The notes under the pieces: generated by a model
Database searches by the model: none
Seen by the model: the letters and a program-made list of their open reading frames with translations, nothing else
What the model was told of the DNA's origin: nothing
Shown here: positions 51,494-61,063 of the stretch, one piece after another
Layout of the letters: every line of letters begins with the position of its first letter
Position numbering within the stretch: the first letter of the stretch is position 1
Position numbers and translations under genes: made by a program
Source of the DNA: Pseudooceanicola atlanticus
Lineage (GTDB): Bacteria > Pseudomonadota > Alphaproteobacteria > Rhodobacterales > Rhodobacteraceae
Assembly (NCBI RefSeq): GCF_000768315.1
Contig: NZ_AQQX01000010.1
Coordinates: 1-64,000, forward strand
Reading direction: 5' to 3'
DNA: 64,000 bases

Positions 51494-52231
51494 ATGCACC
51501 GCCCCGTTTTCATGCGTGCCCTTGCGGGCCTGACGCTGGCGACCGGCCTGATGGCCCCCGCCCCGCAGGCCCATGCCGTCGCCGATTGCGCCACCGATGC
51601 GATGCTGGTGTTTGACGGGTCCGGCTCGATGAACGAGTTCGGCTATGACCCCAGCGAACGCACCCGCATTCAGGAGGCGCGCGAGGCCGTGTCCCGCGCC
51701 ATGCCACAGATCGCGCCGGTGCGGCGGATCGGGCTTGTCATCTACGGCCCCGGAGAGGCGTCATGCGACGGGATCGACCTGCGGTTCGGCCCGCGTGTCG
51801 ATGCGGCGGGGCCGGTGATCGACGCGGTGAACGCGCTGCGGCCCGGCGGGCTGACGCCGCTGGCCAATTCCGTGCAGGCGGCCGCCGAGGCGCTGGATTA
51901 CCGCAACGAGGCCGGAATCGTCGTGCTGGTCACCGATGGCAACGAAACCTGCGGCGGACGGCCCTGTAGCCTGGGCGCGGCGCTGGCGGCCGAGGCGCGA
52001 GACCTGACGGTCCACGTGATCGGGTTCCGCACGGTGGTGGATTACTGGACCTGGGACAATCCCGAACAGGAGGTCTTTGCCGGCGACGACAGCGTGGCGC
52101 GGTGCCTCGCCGATCGCACGGGGGGCATGTATGTCTCGACGAGGACGGTCGACGAATTGTCGGCCGCATTGCAGGACACGCTGGGCTGTGCGCTGATCGG
52201 CGCGCGCGAGCAGGATCTGCGGGCGGGCTGA
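51494..52231 (+). CDS. Exported von Willebrand factor A domain protein
   Basis: A 245-residue protein with a signal peptide (MRALAGLTLATGLMAPAPQA region, cut near AHA) and one VWA domain. The MIDAS motif is LVFDGSGSMNEFG (D-x-S-x-S), the downstream Thr is within GGLTPLANS, and the second Asp is in VVLVTDGNETCGG. Cys at CDGID, TCGG, RPCSLG, ARCLAD and GCALIG suggest disulfides. Such exported VWA proteins mediate protein contacts; a specific partner is not evident. Confidence 0.9.
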   Translation: MHRPVFMRALAGLTLATGLMAPAPQAHAVADCATDAMLVFDGSGSMNEFGYDPSERTRIQEAREAVSRAMPQIAPVRRIGLVIYGPGEASCDGIDLRFGPRVDAAGPVIDAVNALRPGGLTPLANSVQAAAEALDYRNEAGIVVLVTDGNETCGGRPCSLGAALAAEARDLTVHVIGFRTVVDYWTWDNPEQEVFAGDDSVARCLADRTGGMYVSTRTVDELSAALQDTLGCALIGAREQDLRAG

Positions 52232-52234
52232 GCC

Positions 52235-52972
52235 CTAGCCGCCCTGCCCCACCGGCGCCACCGCCCGCACATCGCGCAGCAGCGCCTTGAGGTCTGGATC
52301 GTCGATGCCCATGGCGTCGAACTGCGCCAGGGTGTTTTCGAGATATTCCAGCGACGTGCCCAGAAACCCCTCGCCCTTGGCGATGTAATCGACCTGGAGT
52401 GCGCGAGGCAGGTCGATCTCGATCATGTCGGCCTCGGGGTCGGCGACGAAGGCCATGGCGGTGATCGGCCCCTGCGGCGTCGCGGCGGGGGCGAAGACCG
52501 GGTAATAGGCATGGGCGATCATCTCGCGCCGCCAGAGCCGTTCGGTTTCTTCCTCGACCTGGTCGGCGGGAATACGGAAGACGAGGCCATCGCAGCGCCC
52601 GCCCTCGGCCAGGCCCGCCATCAGGCCCGGCGCCTCGGCAGAGCCACGGGCGCCCCGGCGGTCGACCAGGCACATGGCGCGGGAATAGCCTTCGAAGACC
52701 GCATGGCGGACTTCGTCGAAGAGGATGCCCGGATCCCACATGAGAGAGCCGTAGGCGAAGACCCAGAGCGGCCCCTCGTGCCCAGCCAGGAATTTGTGGC
52801 GGGTGGCTTCCCTGTCTTCGTCGGTGCGCCGCCAGGGCATGGGCACCCCGCGTTCGATCATCCGGCGGTCCATCTCCTCGAGGTCGAGGTCGCGGAAGTA
52901 GCTGTCCTCGGGCGGGCGAATCTGGCCGGCAAGCGCGGGGTGATGGCGGAAGGCGGAGGCAGGTATGGGCAT
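52235..52972 (-). CDS. Gamma-glutamylcyclotransferase, ChaC-like
   Basis: A 245-residue protein with the GGCT-like fold. The substrate-loop motif is VFAYGSLMWDPGI (YGSL), and the catalytic Glu lies in the central region after the AMCLVDRRGARGSAEAPGLM block, consistent with ChaC-type enzymes that split glutathione's gamma-glutamyl bond to 5-oxoproline. It is convergent with the VWA gene (3 bases) and divergent from the dioxygenase. The substrate is inferred by family. Confidence 0.85.
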   Translation of the reverse strand: MPIPASAFRHHPALAGQIRPPEDSYFRDLDLEEMDRRMIERGVPMPWRRTDEDREATRHKFLAGHEGPLWVFAYGSLMWDPGILFDEVRHAVFEGYSRAMCLVDRRGARGSAEAPGLMAGLAEGGRCDGLVFRIPADQVEEETERLWRREMIAHAYYPVFAPAATPQGPITAMAFVADPEADMIEIDLPRALQVDYIAKGEGFLGTSLEYLENTLAQFDAMGIDDPDLKALLRDVRAVAPVGQGG

Positions 52973-53175
52973 TCGGTATCCGGTTGGTGGCTGGGGCGGA
53001 GTGAACCTGCTTTGCGCGGGGAGGGAAACCCGAAAACGGCGCTGACGCGGCGACGGCCGGGGACACGCCTGCCGTTGCAGCGTTCACAAGATCGGGAACG
53101 GGGCATGGCGACGGAGCCGCGCGGACGCTGCGTACTACCTGTCCAAGCAGACGCAGATGCGCAGAAAGGACCCCC

Positions 53176-53856
53176 ATGACCCAGGACAGCCCCAAGACCC
53201 TGACCCGCCGTGACAGCCTGATCACCCTTGCCGTGACCGCAACGGGGCTGATGATCCCGCGGGCGGCGCTGGCGCAGGACACCTCTCAGCTGCTGATGGG
53301 CAGCGATGTGTGCAGCCTGGTGCCGGAAACGACGGAAGGGCCCTATTACGTCGCCGACCGCATGATCCGCAGCGATATCCGCGAGGATCGCGACGGGCAG
53401 CCACTGCTGATGCGGATGCAGGTGGTGGACCCGCGCTGTGCCCCGATCGAGGGCGCGCGGGTGGATATCTGGCATTGCGACGCGCAGGGCACCTATTCCG
53501 CCTTTGGCGACGGCCGCGGCGAAACCTTCCTGCGGGGCACGCAGATGGCCGATGCGCGGGGCGTGGTGGAGTTCACGACGATCTATCCCGGCTGGTATCC
53601 GGGGCGGACGGTGCATATCCATTTCAAGGTCTACCTGGATGCGCAGACCCTGCTGACCGGGCAGATATTCTTCGACGACGGCAATTCCGAGGCGATCTAT
53701 GCCTCTGACCCCGCCTATGCGCGCAGCGACCGGCGGCGCGTGGTGAACCGCAATGACGGGATCGCCCGGCGGGCCGGAGAGGCATCTGTCGCAAGATTGT
53801 CGCGCGGGCAGAACGCCTACCTGGCGCAGCTGATCGTGGGGGTGCGGGACGGCTGA
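53176..53856 (+). CDS. Exported intradiol ring-cleavage dioxygenase-like protein
   Basis: A 226-residue protein with a Tat-like leader (TRRDSLITLAVTATGLMI, cut after ALAQ). The intradiol fold is recognised by VPETTEGPYYVAD, ARVDIWHCDAQGTYSAFG, GVVEFTTIYPGWYPGR and VHIHFKV. The Fe(III) ligands of the family (two Tyr, two His) fit Tyr in PYY, Tyr in WYPGR, and His in HIH. Periplasmic members of this group act on unknown aromatics or are paralogues without known activity. Confidence 0.88.
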   Translation: MTQDSPKTLTRRDSLITLAVTATGLMIPRAALAQDTSQLLMGSDVCSLVPETTEGPYYVADRMIRSDIREDRDGQPLLMRMQVVDPRCAPIEGARVDIWHCDAQGTYSAFGDGRGETFLRGTQMADARGVVEFTTIYPGWYPGRTVHIHFKVYLDAQTLLTGQIFFDDGNSEAIYASDPAYARSDRRRVVNRNDGIARRAGEASVARLSRGQNAYLAQLIVGVRDG

Positions 53857-53883
53857 CTGGTTCCCTCAGACCGTGATGCAAAG

Positions 53884-53917
53884 AAAAACGCCCCGATCCT
53901 GAGGATAGGGGCGTTTC
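53884..53917 (-). terminator. Bidirectional-type terminator between the dioxygenase gene and rpmD
   Basis: AAACGCCCC pairs with GGGGCGTTT around a 13-base loop. On minus it is followed by TTTTTC, so it ends the rpmC-rpmD block; on plus the tail is poorer but may also stop the dioxygenase transcript. Confidence 0.8.
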
Positions 53918-53955
53918 CGATTTCTGATATCCGGCGGACCGGATGATCGCCTTGA

Positions 53956-54141
53956 TTAAGCTTTTTCTTCGACGATCTCGACCAGGTGCGGGATCTTGCG
54001 GATCATGCCGCGGACCGAGGGGGTGTCCTCAAGCTCGCTGGTCTTGTGCATCTTGTTCAGGCCCAGGCCGATCAGCGTCTGGCGCTGGATGGCGGGGCGG
54101 CGGATCGGCGAACCGATCTGTTTCACGACGATGGTAGCCAT
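53956..54141 (-). CDS. rpmD: 50S ribosomal protein L30
   Basis: A 61-residue protein, [20 protein letters not shown] then [20 protein letters not shown], full family length. It is the last gene of the rpmC-rpmD block, 3 bases after rpsE. The partner rplO that normally follows is over 4 kb away. Confidence 0.97.
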   Translation of the reverse strand: MATIVVKQIGSPIRRPAIQRQTLIGLGLNKMHKTSELEDTPSVRGMIRKIPHLVEIVEEKA

Positions 54142-54144
54142 GGA

Positions 54145-54717
54145 TTATGCCTCCTCGGCGATCTGCGACGATTCTGCCGGCGCTTCGTCACGCTTGGGCA
54201 GGATGTCGGCCACTTTCTTGCCGCGACGCTGAGCCACCATGCGGGGGCTGGACTCTTTGGTGAGGCCGTTCAGCGTGGCGCGGATCATGTTGTAGGGGTT
54301 CTGGGAGCCGATCGACTTGGCGACGACGTCCTGGATACCCAGCATTTCGAACACGGCACGCATCGGACCACCGGCGATGATACCGGTACCGGTCGGGGCG
54401 GTGCGCATGACGACGCGGCCAGCGCCGTGGCGGCCTTCCATGTCGTGGTGCAGGGTGCGGCCTTCGCGCAGCGGGACGCGGATCATCTGGCGCTTGGCTT
54501 GTTCGGTTGCCTTGCGGATGGCCTCGGGGACCTCCTTGGCCTTACCTTTGCCAAAGCCGACGCGGCCTTTCTGGTCGCCAACGACGACGAGGGCTGCGAA
54601 GCCGAAGCGCTTACCACCCTTGACGGTCTTGGACACACGGTTGATCGCAACCAGGCGATCTGCAAATTCCGGAGCTTCGTCGCGATCGCGACCCCGGCGG
54701 TTATCATCACGAGCCAT
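54145..54717 (-). CDS. rpsE: 30S ribosomal protein S5
   Basis: A 190-residue protein. The double-stranded-RNA-like N-domain has [20 protein letters not shown] and [20 protein letters not shown], then the C-domain [20 protein letters not shown] and [13 protein letters not shown]. The N-terminal extension is Arg/Asp-rich as in other Rhodobacteraceae. ATG 54717 follows aaaggagagccc. It takes part in the accuracy centre of the 30S subunit. Confidence 0.97.
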   Translation of the reverse strand: MARDDNRRGRDRDEAPEFADRLVAINRVSKTVKGGKRFGFAALVVVGDQKGRVGFGKGKAKEVPEAIRKATEQAKRQMIRVPLREGRTLHHDMEGRHGAGRVVMRTAPTGTGIIAGGPMRAVFEMLGIQDVVAKSIGSQNPYNMIRATLNGLTKESSPRMVAQRRGKKVADILPKRDEAPAESSQIAEEA

Positions 54718-54899
54718 GGGCTCTCCTTTCATCGTGGGTCCAGAGACTGGAGCCCGGTTTGTCCAATCCAGGTGAGGTCCTTGCGGAACGCTCCCGGATC
54801 ATCGGGGCGACGTGGCGCCCTCTGGTGTGGAAGCAGGCGATACCGGAGTATCGCCTGCCCGTTCCGTGGCTGGATGCGCGCGGGGGCGCATCCGACCGA

Positions 54900-55259
54900 T
54901 CAGAGTTTCAGACCATTCTCACGGGCCGCATCGGCCAGTGCCTTGATCTTGCCGTGGTACAAGAAACCACCGCGGTCGAAGTAAGCTTCTTCCACGCCGG
55001 CTTTCTTGGCACGTTCGGCAATCGCCGCGCCGACCTTGGTGGCCGCCTCGACGTTGTTCTTGCCGAAGATACCCAGGTCCTTCTCGAGCGAGGATGCGGA
55101 CGCCAGGGTGACGCCGTTCACATCGTCGATCAGCTGGACGCTGATGTTCTTGTTCGAACGGTGAACCGAAAGACGAACGCGGCCTGCGTTCACCTTGCGG
55201 AGTTTGTTCCGGACGCGCAGGCGGCGCTTCAGGAACAGGGAGCGTTTGCTTGTAGCCAT
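54900..55259 (-). CDS. rplR: 50S ribosomal protein L18
   Basis: A 119-residue protein: [20 protein letters not shown] at the start, then [20 protein letters not shown] and the final [20 protein letters not shown]. It binds 5S rRNA with L5 and L25. A 182-base spacer to rpsE follows, in which no gene or clear terminator is seen. Confidence 0.97.
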   Translation of the reverse strand: MATSKRSLFLKRRLRVRNKLRKVNAGRVRLSVHRSNKNISVQLIDDVNGVTLASASSLEKDLGIFGKNNVEAATKVGAAIAERAKKAGVEEAYFDRGGFLYHGKIKALADAARENGLKL

Positions 55260-55270
55260 CTGTCGCGTCC

Positions 55271-55804
55271 TTACTTCTTCTTGCCTTCCTTACGGAAGAT
55301 GTACTCGTCCTTGTACTTGATGCCCTTGCCCTTGTAGGGCTCCGGCGCGCGCCATTCGCGGATATTCGCCGCGACCTGGCCCACAAGCTGAGGGTCGGAA
55401 CCCTCGACGATCACTTCCGTCGGCTTCGGGGTCGTGATGGTGACACCCGCCGGAATGGCGAAGTCGACATCATGGGAGTAGCCGAGGTTCAGCTTCAGCA
55501 CGTTGCCCTGAACAGCGGCACGGTAACCGACGCCGTTGATCTCGAGCTCTTTCTTGAAGCCGTCGGAGACACCCTGGACCATGTTTGCGACCATGGTGCG
55601 GGACATGCCCCACTGCTGACGGGCGCGCTTGGACTTGCCGCGCGGCGTCACGGTGATGGCGTTGTCTTCCTGCACGATGGTGACATCGTCCGTGGCGGTG
55701 AAGCTGTGGGTGCCTTTCGGCCCCTTCACTTCGACGGTCTGGCCCGAAATCGTCGCGGAGACGCCAGAGGGCAGCTCGACCGGACGTTTACCAATACGAG
55801 ACAT
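55271..55804 (-). CDS. rplF: 50S ribosomal protein L6
   Basis: A 177-residue two-domain protein: [20 protein letters not shown], then [10 protein letters not shown], and in the second domain [20 protein letters not shown] and [20 protein letters not shown]. It lies near the factor-binding site of the 50S subunit. It is 11 bases from rpsH and 11 from rplR. Confidence 0.98.
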   Translation of the reverse strand: MSRIGKRPVELPSGVSATISGQTVEVKGPKGTHSFTATDDVTIVQEDNAITVTPRGKSKRARQQWGMSRTMVANMVQGVSDGFKKELEINGVGYRAAVQGNVLKLNLGYSHDVDFAIPAGVTITTPKPTEVIVEGSDPQLVGQVAANIREWRAPEPYKGKGIKYKDEYIFRKEGKKK

Positions 55805-55815
55805 TGCAGACCTCC

Positions 55816-56208
55816 TTAGAATACGGTGCAGAGCACTTCGCCGCCAACATTCTGGCTGCGTGCTGCTGCATCCGACATCACGCCCTTGGACGTGGAGACA
55901 ATCGACACACCCAGGCCCTGACGGACCTGCGGGACGTCCTTGACACCCATGTAAACGCGACGGCCCGGCGTGGAAACACGCTTGAGTTCGCGGATGACGG
56001 GGGTGCCTTCGTAGTACTTCAGGCTGATTTCGAGGGTCGGGTGACCTTCTGCATTCGTGCCTTTTTCATAGCCGCGGATGTAGCCTTCGTCTGCCAGCAC
56101 ATCCAGGACCCATGCGCGCAGCTTGGATGCCGGCGTGGAGACGGTGGATTTGCCGCGCAGCTGGGCGTTGCGGATACGGGTGAGCATATCGCCGATAGGA
56201 TCGTTCAT
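55816..56208 (-). CDS. rpsH: 30S ribosomal protein S8
   Basis: A 130-residue protein: [20 protein letters not shown], then the C-terminal [24 protein letters not shown] block ([15 protein letters not shown]) and GGEVLCTVF. It organises the central domain of 16S rRNA and, in enterobacteria, represses the spc operon. It is part of the standard spc order here. Confidence 0.98.
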   Translation of the reverse strand: MNDPIGDMLTRIRNAQLRGKSTVSTPASKLRAWVLDVLADEGYIRGYEKGTNAEGHPTLEISLKYYEGTPVIRELKRVSTPGRRVYMGVKDVPQVRQGLGVSIVSTSKGVMSDAAARSQNVGGEVLCTVF

Positions 56209-56221
56209 ATCACAGCCCTCC

Positions 56222-56527
56222 TTACCAGCTCGATTTCACGAGACCGGGGATCTGGCCGTTGGAGCCCAGTTCCCGCAGCATGATCCGGGAGACCTTGAGC
56301 TTACGGTAGTAAGCATGGGGACGGCCGGTCAGCTGGCAACGGTTGTGAAGACGGGTCGGGGACGAGTTGCGGGGCAGCTCGGCCAGCTTCAGGGTGGCGC
56401 GGAAACGCTCTTCCATCGGCTTGGACTCGTCGTTGATGATTTCTTTCAGTTCGGCGCGCTTGGCAGCGTATTTCTTCACCAGACGCTCGCGCTTTTTCTC
56501 GCGCTCAACCATGGATTTTTTAGCCAT
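56222..56527 (-). CDS. rpsN: 30S ribosomal protein S14
   Basis: A 101-residue, zinc-free (C-) form of S14: [20 protein letters not shown] at the start and ending [38 protein letters not shown]. There is no C-x2-C zinc motif, so it does not depend on zinc. It is between rplE and rpsH with short spacers. Confidence 0.98.
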   Translation of the reverse strand: MAKKSMVEREKKRERLVKKYAAKRAELKEIINDESKPMEERFRATLKLAELPRNSSPTRLHNRCQLTGRPHAYYRKLKVSRIMLRELGSNGQIPGLVKSSW

Positions 56528-56543
56528 AACTCTCTCTCCCGCG

Positions 56544-57107
56544 TCAGCTGTTGAAGGGCATGTTGAAGTGCTTCAACAGCGCCTTTGCTTCCGCGTCGGT
56601 TTTCGCGGTGGTGGCGATCACGATGTCCAGACCCCAGACCTCATCGACCTTGTCGAAGTTGATTTCGGGGAAGACGATATGTTCCTTCATGCCCATGGCG
56701 TAGTTGCCACGGCCATCGAAGGATTTGCCCGAGACGCCACGGAAGTCGCGGATACGGGGCATGGCGATGGTGATCAGGCGATCCAGGAATTCGTACATCC
56801 GGTCAGCGCGCAGGGTCACCTTGGCGCCCAGCGGCATGTCTTCGCGGACGCGGAAACCTGCGATGGATTTCTTCGCCGTGGTGATCAGGGCCTTCTGGCC
56901 GGCGATCAGCGTCAGGTCTTCCTGAGCCGACTTGGCCTTCTTGCTGTCCTTCACCGCTTCGGCGCCGCAGCCAATGTTCAGGACGATCTTGTCCAGGCGC
57001 GGGATCATCATGTCGTTCGTGTAGCCGAATTCCTCTTTCATGGCAGCACGGATGCTGTCGTTGTAAGCGGCCTTCAGACGCGGGGTGTAGTTCGCGGTAT
57101 CAAGCAT
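56544..57107 (-). CDS. rplE: 50S ribosomal protein L5
   Basis: A 187-residue protein: [20 protein letters not shown], then [40 protein letters not shown] and [20 protein letters not shown]. It contacts 5S rRNA and the P-site tRNA. It overlaps rplX by 8 bases, indicating coupled translation. Confidence 0.98.
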   Translation of the reverse strand: MLDTANYTPRLKAAYNDSIRAAMKEEFGYTNDMMIPRLDKIVLNIGCGAEAVKDSKKAKSAQEDLTLIAGQKALITTAKKSIAGFRVREDMPLGAKVTLRADRMYEFLDRLITIAMPRIRDFRGVSGKSFDGRGNYAMGMKEHIVFPEINFDKVDEVWGLDIVIATTAKTDAEAKALLKHFNMPFNS

Positions 57108-57411
57108 CGATCACGTCCCCCGTGGTCTTGGCGAAACGAACCTTCTTGTCGCCGTCCATCTTGAAACCGACGCGGGTCGGTTTGCCGTTGGCGTCGACGA
57201 ATGCCAGGTTCGAGATGTCGATCGGCAGAGCCTTGGGCAGACGCCCGCCCTGCTGGGTCTGGGTCTGACGGGTGTGACGAACGGCCATGTTGATGCCTTC
57301 GACCACGGCCTTGCCATCCTGCGGCATGACCTTGGTGATTTCGCCGGTCTTGCCCTTGTCCTTACCGGACAGGACGATGACCTTGTCACCCTTGCGGAGT
57401 TTCGCAGCCAT
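57100..57411 (-). CDS. rplX: 50S ribosomal protein L24
   Basis: A 103-residue protein with the KOW motif at its start ([20 protein letters not shown]) and the conserved [20 protein letters not shown] loop. It initiates 50S assembly at the 5' end of 23S rRNA. It shares one base with the end of rplN. Confidence 0.98.
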   Translation of the reverse strand: MAAKLRKGDKVIVLSGKDKGKTGEITKVMPQDGKAVVEGINMAVRHTRQTQTQQGGRLPKALPIDISNLAFVDANGKPTRVGFKMDGDKKVRFAKTTGDVIDA

Positions 57412-57779
57412 TACAGCACCTCCGGAGCAAGCGAGATGATCTTCATGAAGTTCTTGGCACGCAGTTCGCGCACGACCGGCCCGAAGATACGGGTGCCGAC
57501 CGGTTCACCTGCGTTGTTCAGGATGACGGCGGCGTTGCGGTCGAAGCGGATGGAGGTGCCGTCTTCACGACGAACTTCCTTGGCGGTGCGAACGACGACG
57601 GCCTTGCGGACGTCACCCTTTTTCACACGGCCGCGCGGAATGGCTTCTTTCACCGAGACAACGATGATGTCGCCAACCGACGCATAACGACGGTGGGAAC
57701 CGCCGAGGACCTTGATGCACTGAACCCGGCGAGCACCGGAGTTGTCAGCGACATCCAGATTGGTCTGCATCTGGATCAT
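57411..57779 (-). CDS. rplN: 50S ribosomal protein L14
   Basis: A 122-residue protein: [20 protein letters not shown], then the conserved [20 protein letters not shown] and [13 protein letters not shown] [20 protein letters not shown]. It lies at the subunit interface. There is a one-base overlap with rplX, and rpsQ ends 78 bases upstream. Confidence 0.98.
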   Translation of the reverse strand: MIQMQTNLDVADNSGARRVQCIKVLGGSHRRYASVGDIIVVSVKEAIPRGRVKKGDVRKAVVVRTAKEVRREDGTSIRFDRNAAVILNNAGEPVGTRIFGPVVRELRAKNFMKIISLAPEVL

Positions 57780-57857
57780 TTGGTTTCTCCCGACCTTTGG
57801 GGAGGGCTGCAGCGCCCTTGTCCCCCAGGGTTTCGATTAAGCTGGATCGTCGACGCC

Positions 57858-58088
57858 TCAGGCGTTGATGACTTCCCAACGTTTGGTCTTCGATTTCGGT
57901 GCGCATTCCTGAATGCGGACCTCATCACCTTTCTTGAAGGTGTTGTTCTCATCGTGAGCCCGGTATTTCTTGGACTTACGGATGGTCTTTTTCAGAACCG
58001 GGTGCGTGAAGCGGCGTTCCACCGACACGGTGACGGTCTGGGCGTTGGCGTCAGAAGTGACGACGCCGGACAGGATACGTTTGGGCAT
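57858..58088 (-). CDS. rpsQ: 30S ribosomal protein S17
   Basis: A 76-residue OB-fold protein: [20 protein letters not shown], then [20 protein letters not shown] and the [20 protein letters not shown] block, complete family length. It is an early 16S-binding protein. It follows rpmC by 12 bases. Confidence 0.98.
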   Translation of the reverse strand: MPKRILSGVVTSDANAQTVTVSVERRFTHPVLKKTIRKSKKYRAHDENNTFKKGDEVRIQECAPKSKTKRWEVINA

Positions 58089-58100
58089 CTGGATCTTCCC

Positions 58101-58301
58101 TTATTCGGCAGCCGAAGCGGCTTTTTCGTTCAGCACGGTCAGGACGCGGGCGGCCTGACGGCGCGCGGCACGCATACGTGCGGGGTTTTCCAGTTGGCCA
58201 GTGGCCTGCTGAAAGCGCAGGTTGAACTGCTCTTTCTTCAGATTGGCCAGCTCTTCACGGAGCTGGTCCGGGGTCTTATCGCGGAGCTCTTGCGCGCTCA
58301 T
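58101..58301 (-). CDS. rpmC: 50S ribosomal protein L29
   Basis: A 66-residue helical-hairpin protein: [20 protein letters not shown] and [20 protein letters not shown]. It sits beside the exit tunnel. Normally it directly follows rplP; here about 2.8 kb of unrelated genes lie between, so this block must be driven by a promoter in the 189-base spacer at 58302-58490. Confidence 0.98.
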   Translation of the reverse strand: MSAQELRDKTPDQLREELANLKKEQFNLRFQQATGQLENPARMRAARRQAARVLTVLNEKAASAAE

Positions 58302-58490
58302 ATCTCTTTCCTTTCAACATCACCGGTAGGCCCCATAGCGCAAAGCGCCGGGTCACCCTGATTCCGGTGGAGTCATGATGAGGGGGCCGTTTACGCGCGA
58401 TCCGCCAACAAAGCAACCCCCTTGCTGCCACGAAGCCTTTCCACCTGCATTCCAAAGGCCGGAGGCCGTCCGATGAGCGGGTTTCGGCGG

Positions 58491-58949
58491 TCAGAGCAGC
58501 TCGTAAAACTGGGATTGCAGCCCTTCGGACGTGCGATGGCCATGGCAGACCGCACGGATGTCTTTCAGCCAGGCATATTTCTGCGAACAGGTCTCGAAGA
58601 CCGGATTGATGACATAGCTGGTATCGGATGACCGGTGGAGGTTGCCCTGTTCCATCAGGGCGACCTGTTCGTCGGTGACCATCTGGTGACCGGTGAAACT
58701 GATATAGATCAGCGCATCGTCATCCGTGCGCAGCAGGATGCGGGCATCGAATTCAAGCCGTCCGCCGGGGCAGATGGTCACCCAATCCCCGCAGGTCGGC
58801 AGGACGGTTCCGCGCAGTCGTTCCCCTTCGAAGGAGCCGCCGCGAACGCTGTAAATCAGACGCCCCGTGTTGCCTTCATCCCGCAGGTCCATTGGCGGCG
58901 GCGCATCCGTGAACATGTCGAACAGCAGCCTGGTGCCGTGATCCTTCAT
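58491..58949 (-). CDS. DUF3237 family protein
   Basis: A 152-residue protein matching DUF3237: GRLIYSVRGGSFEGERLRGT, VLPTCGDWVTICPGGRLEFD, ARILLRTDDDALIYISFTGH and a final NPVFETCSQKYAWLKDIRAV. The family has no established enzymatic role. It is cytoplasmic, without signal peptide, and convergent or adjacent to the oxygenase gene with 30 bases between on the same strand. Confidence 0.9.
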   Translation of the reverse strand: MKDHGTRLLFDMFTDAPPPMDLRDEGNTGRLIYSVRGGSFEGERLRGTVLPTCGDWVTICPGGRLEFDARILLRTDDDALIYISFTGHQMVTDEQVALMEQGNLHRSSDTSYVINPVFETCSQKYAWLKDIRAVCHGHRTSEGLQSQFYELL

Positions 58950-58979
58950 TTACCACTCCTCTGCCCCCCGATTCATTAG

Positions 58980-59600
58980 TTATTCCCACTTATAGTTAAA
59001 ACTGACCGATATTCGATCCTCTTCGGACATACTCATCGGAACTTCGTGGCGTAACCAGCTTTCCCACAACAGGACGTCCCCGGGAGCGGGGGCGATGTAG
59101 ACGAAGGGCTTGAGCTCTTCGCGAGCATTTTTCACCCGCGTGGGCGCCGCCATCATCATGGGCAGGCGCGGATCCTCGAGCTTGAGCGCGGAGGCCCCGT
59201 CGGGCATCGCGACATAGGTCGTCCCCGAGATCACCGAATGCGGGTGGATATGGCTGGAATGGCTGCCGCCCTCGGGCAGGATGTTGATCCAGAGGTCTTC
59301 AAGCTGCAGCTGCTTGTCACCCAGATCCAGCTGACAATGTTCTGCAAAGGCGGCGACATGCTGGTCGAGCGCCTTGACCACATCGGCGAAGATCGGGAAG
59401 CGCCAGGGCAGATCGGTCAGCGAGGCGTAGGAGGTGTAGCCGGGATAGCCCTGTTCCTCGCACCAGGTCTGGCCGGCCTCGTCGTCCTCGGCGATCGAAT
59501 AGCAGGAGGCCTCCAGTTCATCGGTATCCACCTTCGGGTCGAAATCCGAAAGGCGCGCATGGTAAAGCGGCGTGGCGAAGAGAGACTTGAATTCGGGCAT
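58980..59600 (-). CDS. 2-oxoglutarate/Fe(II)-dependent oxygenase-like protein (TIGR02466 type)
   Basis: A 206-residue protein: ATPLYHARLSDFDPKVDTDE at the start, WINILPEGGSHSSHIHPHSV with the H-x-H facial ligands, GTTYVAMPDGASALKLEDPR, and the distal RHEVPMSMSEEDRISVSFNY with a His and the Arg that would bind 2-oxoglutarate. These features fit the uncharacterised double-stranded beta-helix family TIGR02466, sometimes phage-linked. Substrate unknown. It is downstream of HxlR on the minus strand. Confidence 0.85.
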   Translation of the reverse strand: MPEFKSLFATPLYHARLSDFDPKVDTDELEASCYSIAEDDEAGQTWCEEQGYPGYTSYASLTDLPWRFPIFADVVKALDQHVAAFAEHCQLDLGDKQLQLEDLWINILPEGGSHSSHIHPHSVISGTTYVAMPDGASALKLEDPRLPMMMAAPTRVKNAREELKPFVYIAPAPGDVLLWESWLRHEVPMSMSEEDRISVSFNYKWE

Positions 59601-59665
59601 GGCGGCCTCTGCTGCGAATGGCGTTTGTGCCGCTCTAGCCGGTTTCGCGCCGCGATGCGAGGGGG

Positions 59666-60082
59666 CTAGGCGGCCCCCTGCCCCGCCTTGTCCGACGTAT
59701 CCTCGCGTTCGGCCCAATGGGCGGCGATGCTGGGCAGGCTGGTTTCGATCCAGTCCGCCAGGTCGCGCACCTTGGCCGCGGCCTCCAGCCCAAGGGGCGT
59801 GAGACGATATTCGACATGGGGCGGGACCACGTCATATTCGATCCGCTCCACCAGCCCATCCCCTTCGAGCCATTTCAGCGTCTGGGCCAGCATCCGTTCG
59901 CTGACCCCGCCGATGCGCCGGCGCAGGGCGCTGAAGCGCAGGGTTTCAGCTTCGAGCGCGATGAGGACCAGCACGCCCCAGCGGCTGGTCACATGTTTCA
60001 GCACGTCGCGGGACGGGCAATTGGCGGCCAGCAGGTCGCCCTTTTGCAAGCGGGCGGAGAGGGTTTGAGGATCTTTTTCCAT
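59666..60082 (-). CDS. HxlR/MarR-type winged-helix regulator
   Basis: A 138-residue HxlR-family DNA-binding protein. The wHTH is CPSRDVLKHVTSRWGVLVLI, then RFSALRRRIGGVSERMLAQT and LEGDGLVERIEYDVVPPHVE. A Cys in AANCPSRDVL at the start of the domain is the position that senses thiol or quinone stress in QorR/YodB-type members. It is divergent from the NmrA-like reductase gene at 60177 and shares the TACTTAC repeats with it; it probably controls that gene and itself. Confidence 0.92.
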   Translation of the reverse strand: MEKDPQTLSARLQKGDLLAANCPSRDVLKHVTSRWGVLVLIALEAETLRFSALRRRIGGVSERMLAQTLKWLEGDGLVERIEYDVVPPHVEYRLTPLGLEAAAKVRDLADWIETSLPSIAAHWAEREDTSDKAGQGAA

Positions 60083-60106
60083 ACTTACATTTCTGTGCGT
60101 ACTTAC
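60082..60106. promoter_or_regulatory. Direct TACTTAC repeats, candidate HxlR operator
   Basis: tacttac at 60082-60088 and 60100-60106, 18 bases apart, lie at the start of the 94-base divergent spacer. HxlR/QorR regulators bind repeats of this kind in such spacers. Spacing near two helical turns fits dimer binding. Confidence 0.5.
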
Positions 60107-60176
60107 GATTGATTAGTGGTCAATATATATCGGCGGTCGATCAGGAAAACAACGATCAGATCAAAGGAGAACAAAC

Positions 60177-61019
60177 ATGACCATCGCAGTGACCGGCGCC
60201 ACGGGGCAACTGGGCCGCATCGTCATCGAGAAACTGAAAGCCAAGGTCGACCCGACCAGCATCGTCGCGCTGGCCCGGTCGCCGGAAAAAGCCGCCGAGC
60301 TGGGCGTGGAGACCCGCGCCTTCGATTACGACCAGCCCGATCAGCTGGTCCCGGCGTTGCAGGGCGTCGATACCCTGCTGCTGATCTCGGCCAGCGAAAT
60401 CGGCAAACGCGTGCCGCAGCACCAGGCGGTGATCGATGCCGCCAAGGCCGCGGGCGTCGGCCATGTCGTCTACACCTCGGTTCTGCATGCGGATGCGTCG
60501 GAGCTGAGCCTGGCGGGCGAACACCGCGAAACCGAGGCCGCGCTGGCCGCGTCCGGTCTGGACGTCACGCTGCTGCGCAATGGCTGGTACACGGAGAACT
60601 ACGGCGCCTCGATCCCGTCGGCGCTGGAGCACGGCGCCTTTGTCGGCAGCGCGGGCGACGGGCGCATCGCCTCGGCCACGCGGGACGACTACGCCGAGGC
60701 CGCAGTCACCGTGCTGACGGGCGACGGGCACAAGGGCAAGACCTACGAACTGGCCGGAGACAGCGCCTACACGCTGGCCGAGTTCGCGGCAGAGCTGTCG
60801 GCCCAGACCGGCAAGGAGGTGCCTTATGTCGACATGCCCGAGGAGGAATACGCCAAGGTTCTGACCGGCGCGGGCTTCCCCGAGCCGATGGCGGCGGCCT
60901 TTGCGGGCTTCGACACGGCAGCGAAGAACGGCGCGCTCTACGACAATGGCGGGCAGCTGTCGTCGCTGATCGGGCGCCCGACCACGCCGCTGAAGGACGC
61001 GATCGCGGGGCTGCTGTAA
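60177..61019 (+). CDS. NmrA-like NAD(P)-dependent quinone oxidoreductase (QOR2/YtfG type)
   Basis: A 280-residue atypical short-chain dehydrogenase. TIAVTGATGQLGRIVIEKLK is the G-x-x-G-x-x-G NAD(P) motif; VYTSVLHADASELSLAGEHR and LLRNGWYTENYGASIPSALE are family blocks of YtfG, which reduces quinones with NADPH. It has no catalytic Tyr-x3-Lys. SD aaaggag precedes ATG. Paired with the divergent HxlR regulator, as QorR-QOR2 pairs are in other bacteria, suggesting a response to electrophiles. Confidence 0.9.
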   Translation: MTIAVTGATGQLGRIVIEKLKAKVDPTSIVALARSPEKAAELGVETRAFDYDQPDQLVPALQGVDTLLLISASEIGKRVPQHQAVIDAAKAAGVGHVVYTSVLHADASELSLAGEHRETEAALAASGLDVTLLRNGWYTENYGASIPSALEHGAFVGSAGDGRIASATRDDYAEAAVTVLTGDGHKGKTYELAGDSAYTLAEFAAELSAQTGKEVPYVDMPEEEYAKVLTGAGFPEPMAAAFAGFDTAAKNGALYDNGGQLSSLIGRPTTPLKDAIAGLL

Positions 61020-61063
61020 GCCCTGCGCCCTCTCCGGCCTGAAACCGAGGCCCCTATAAAGAA

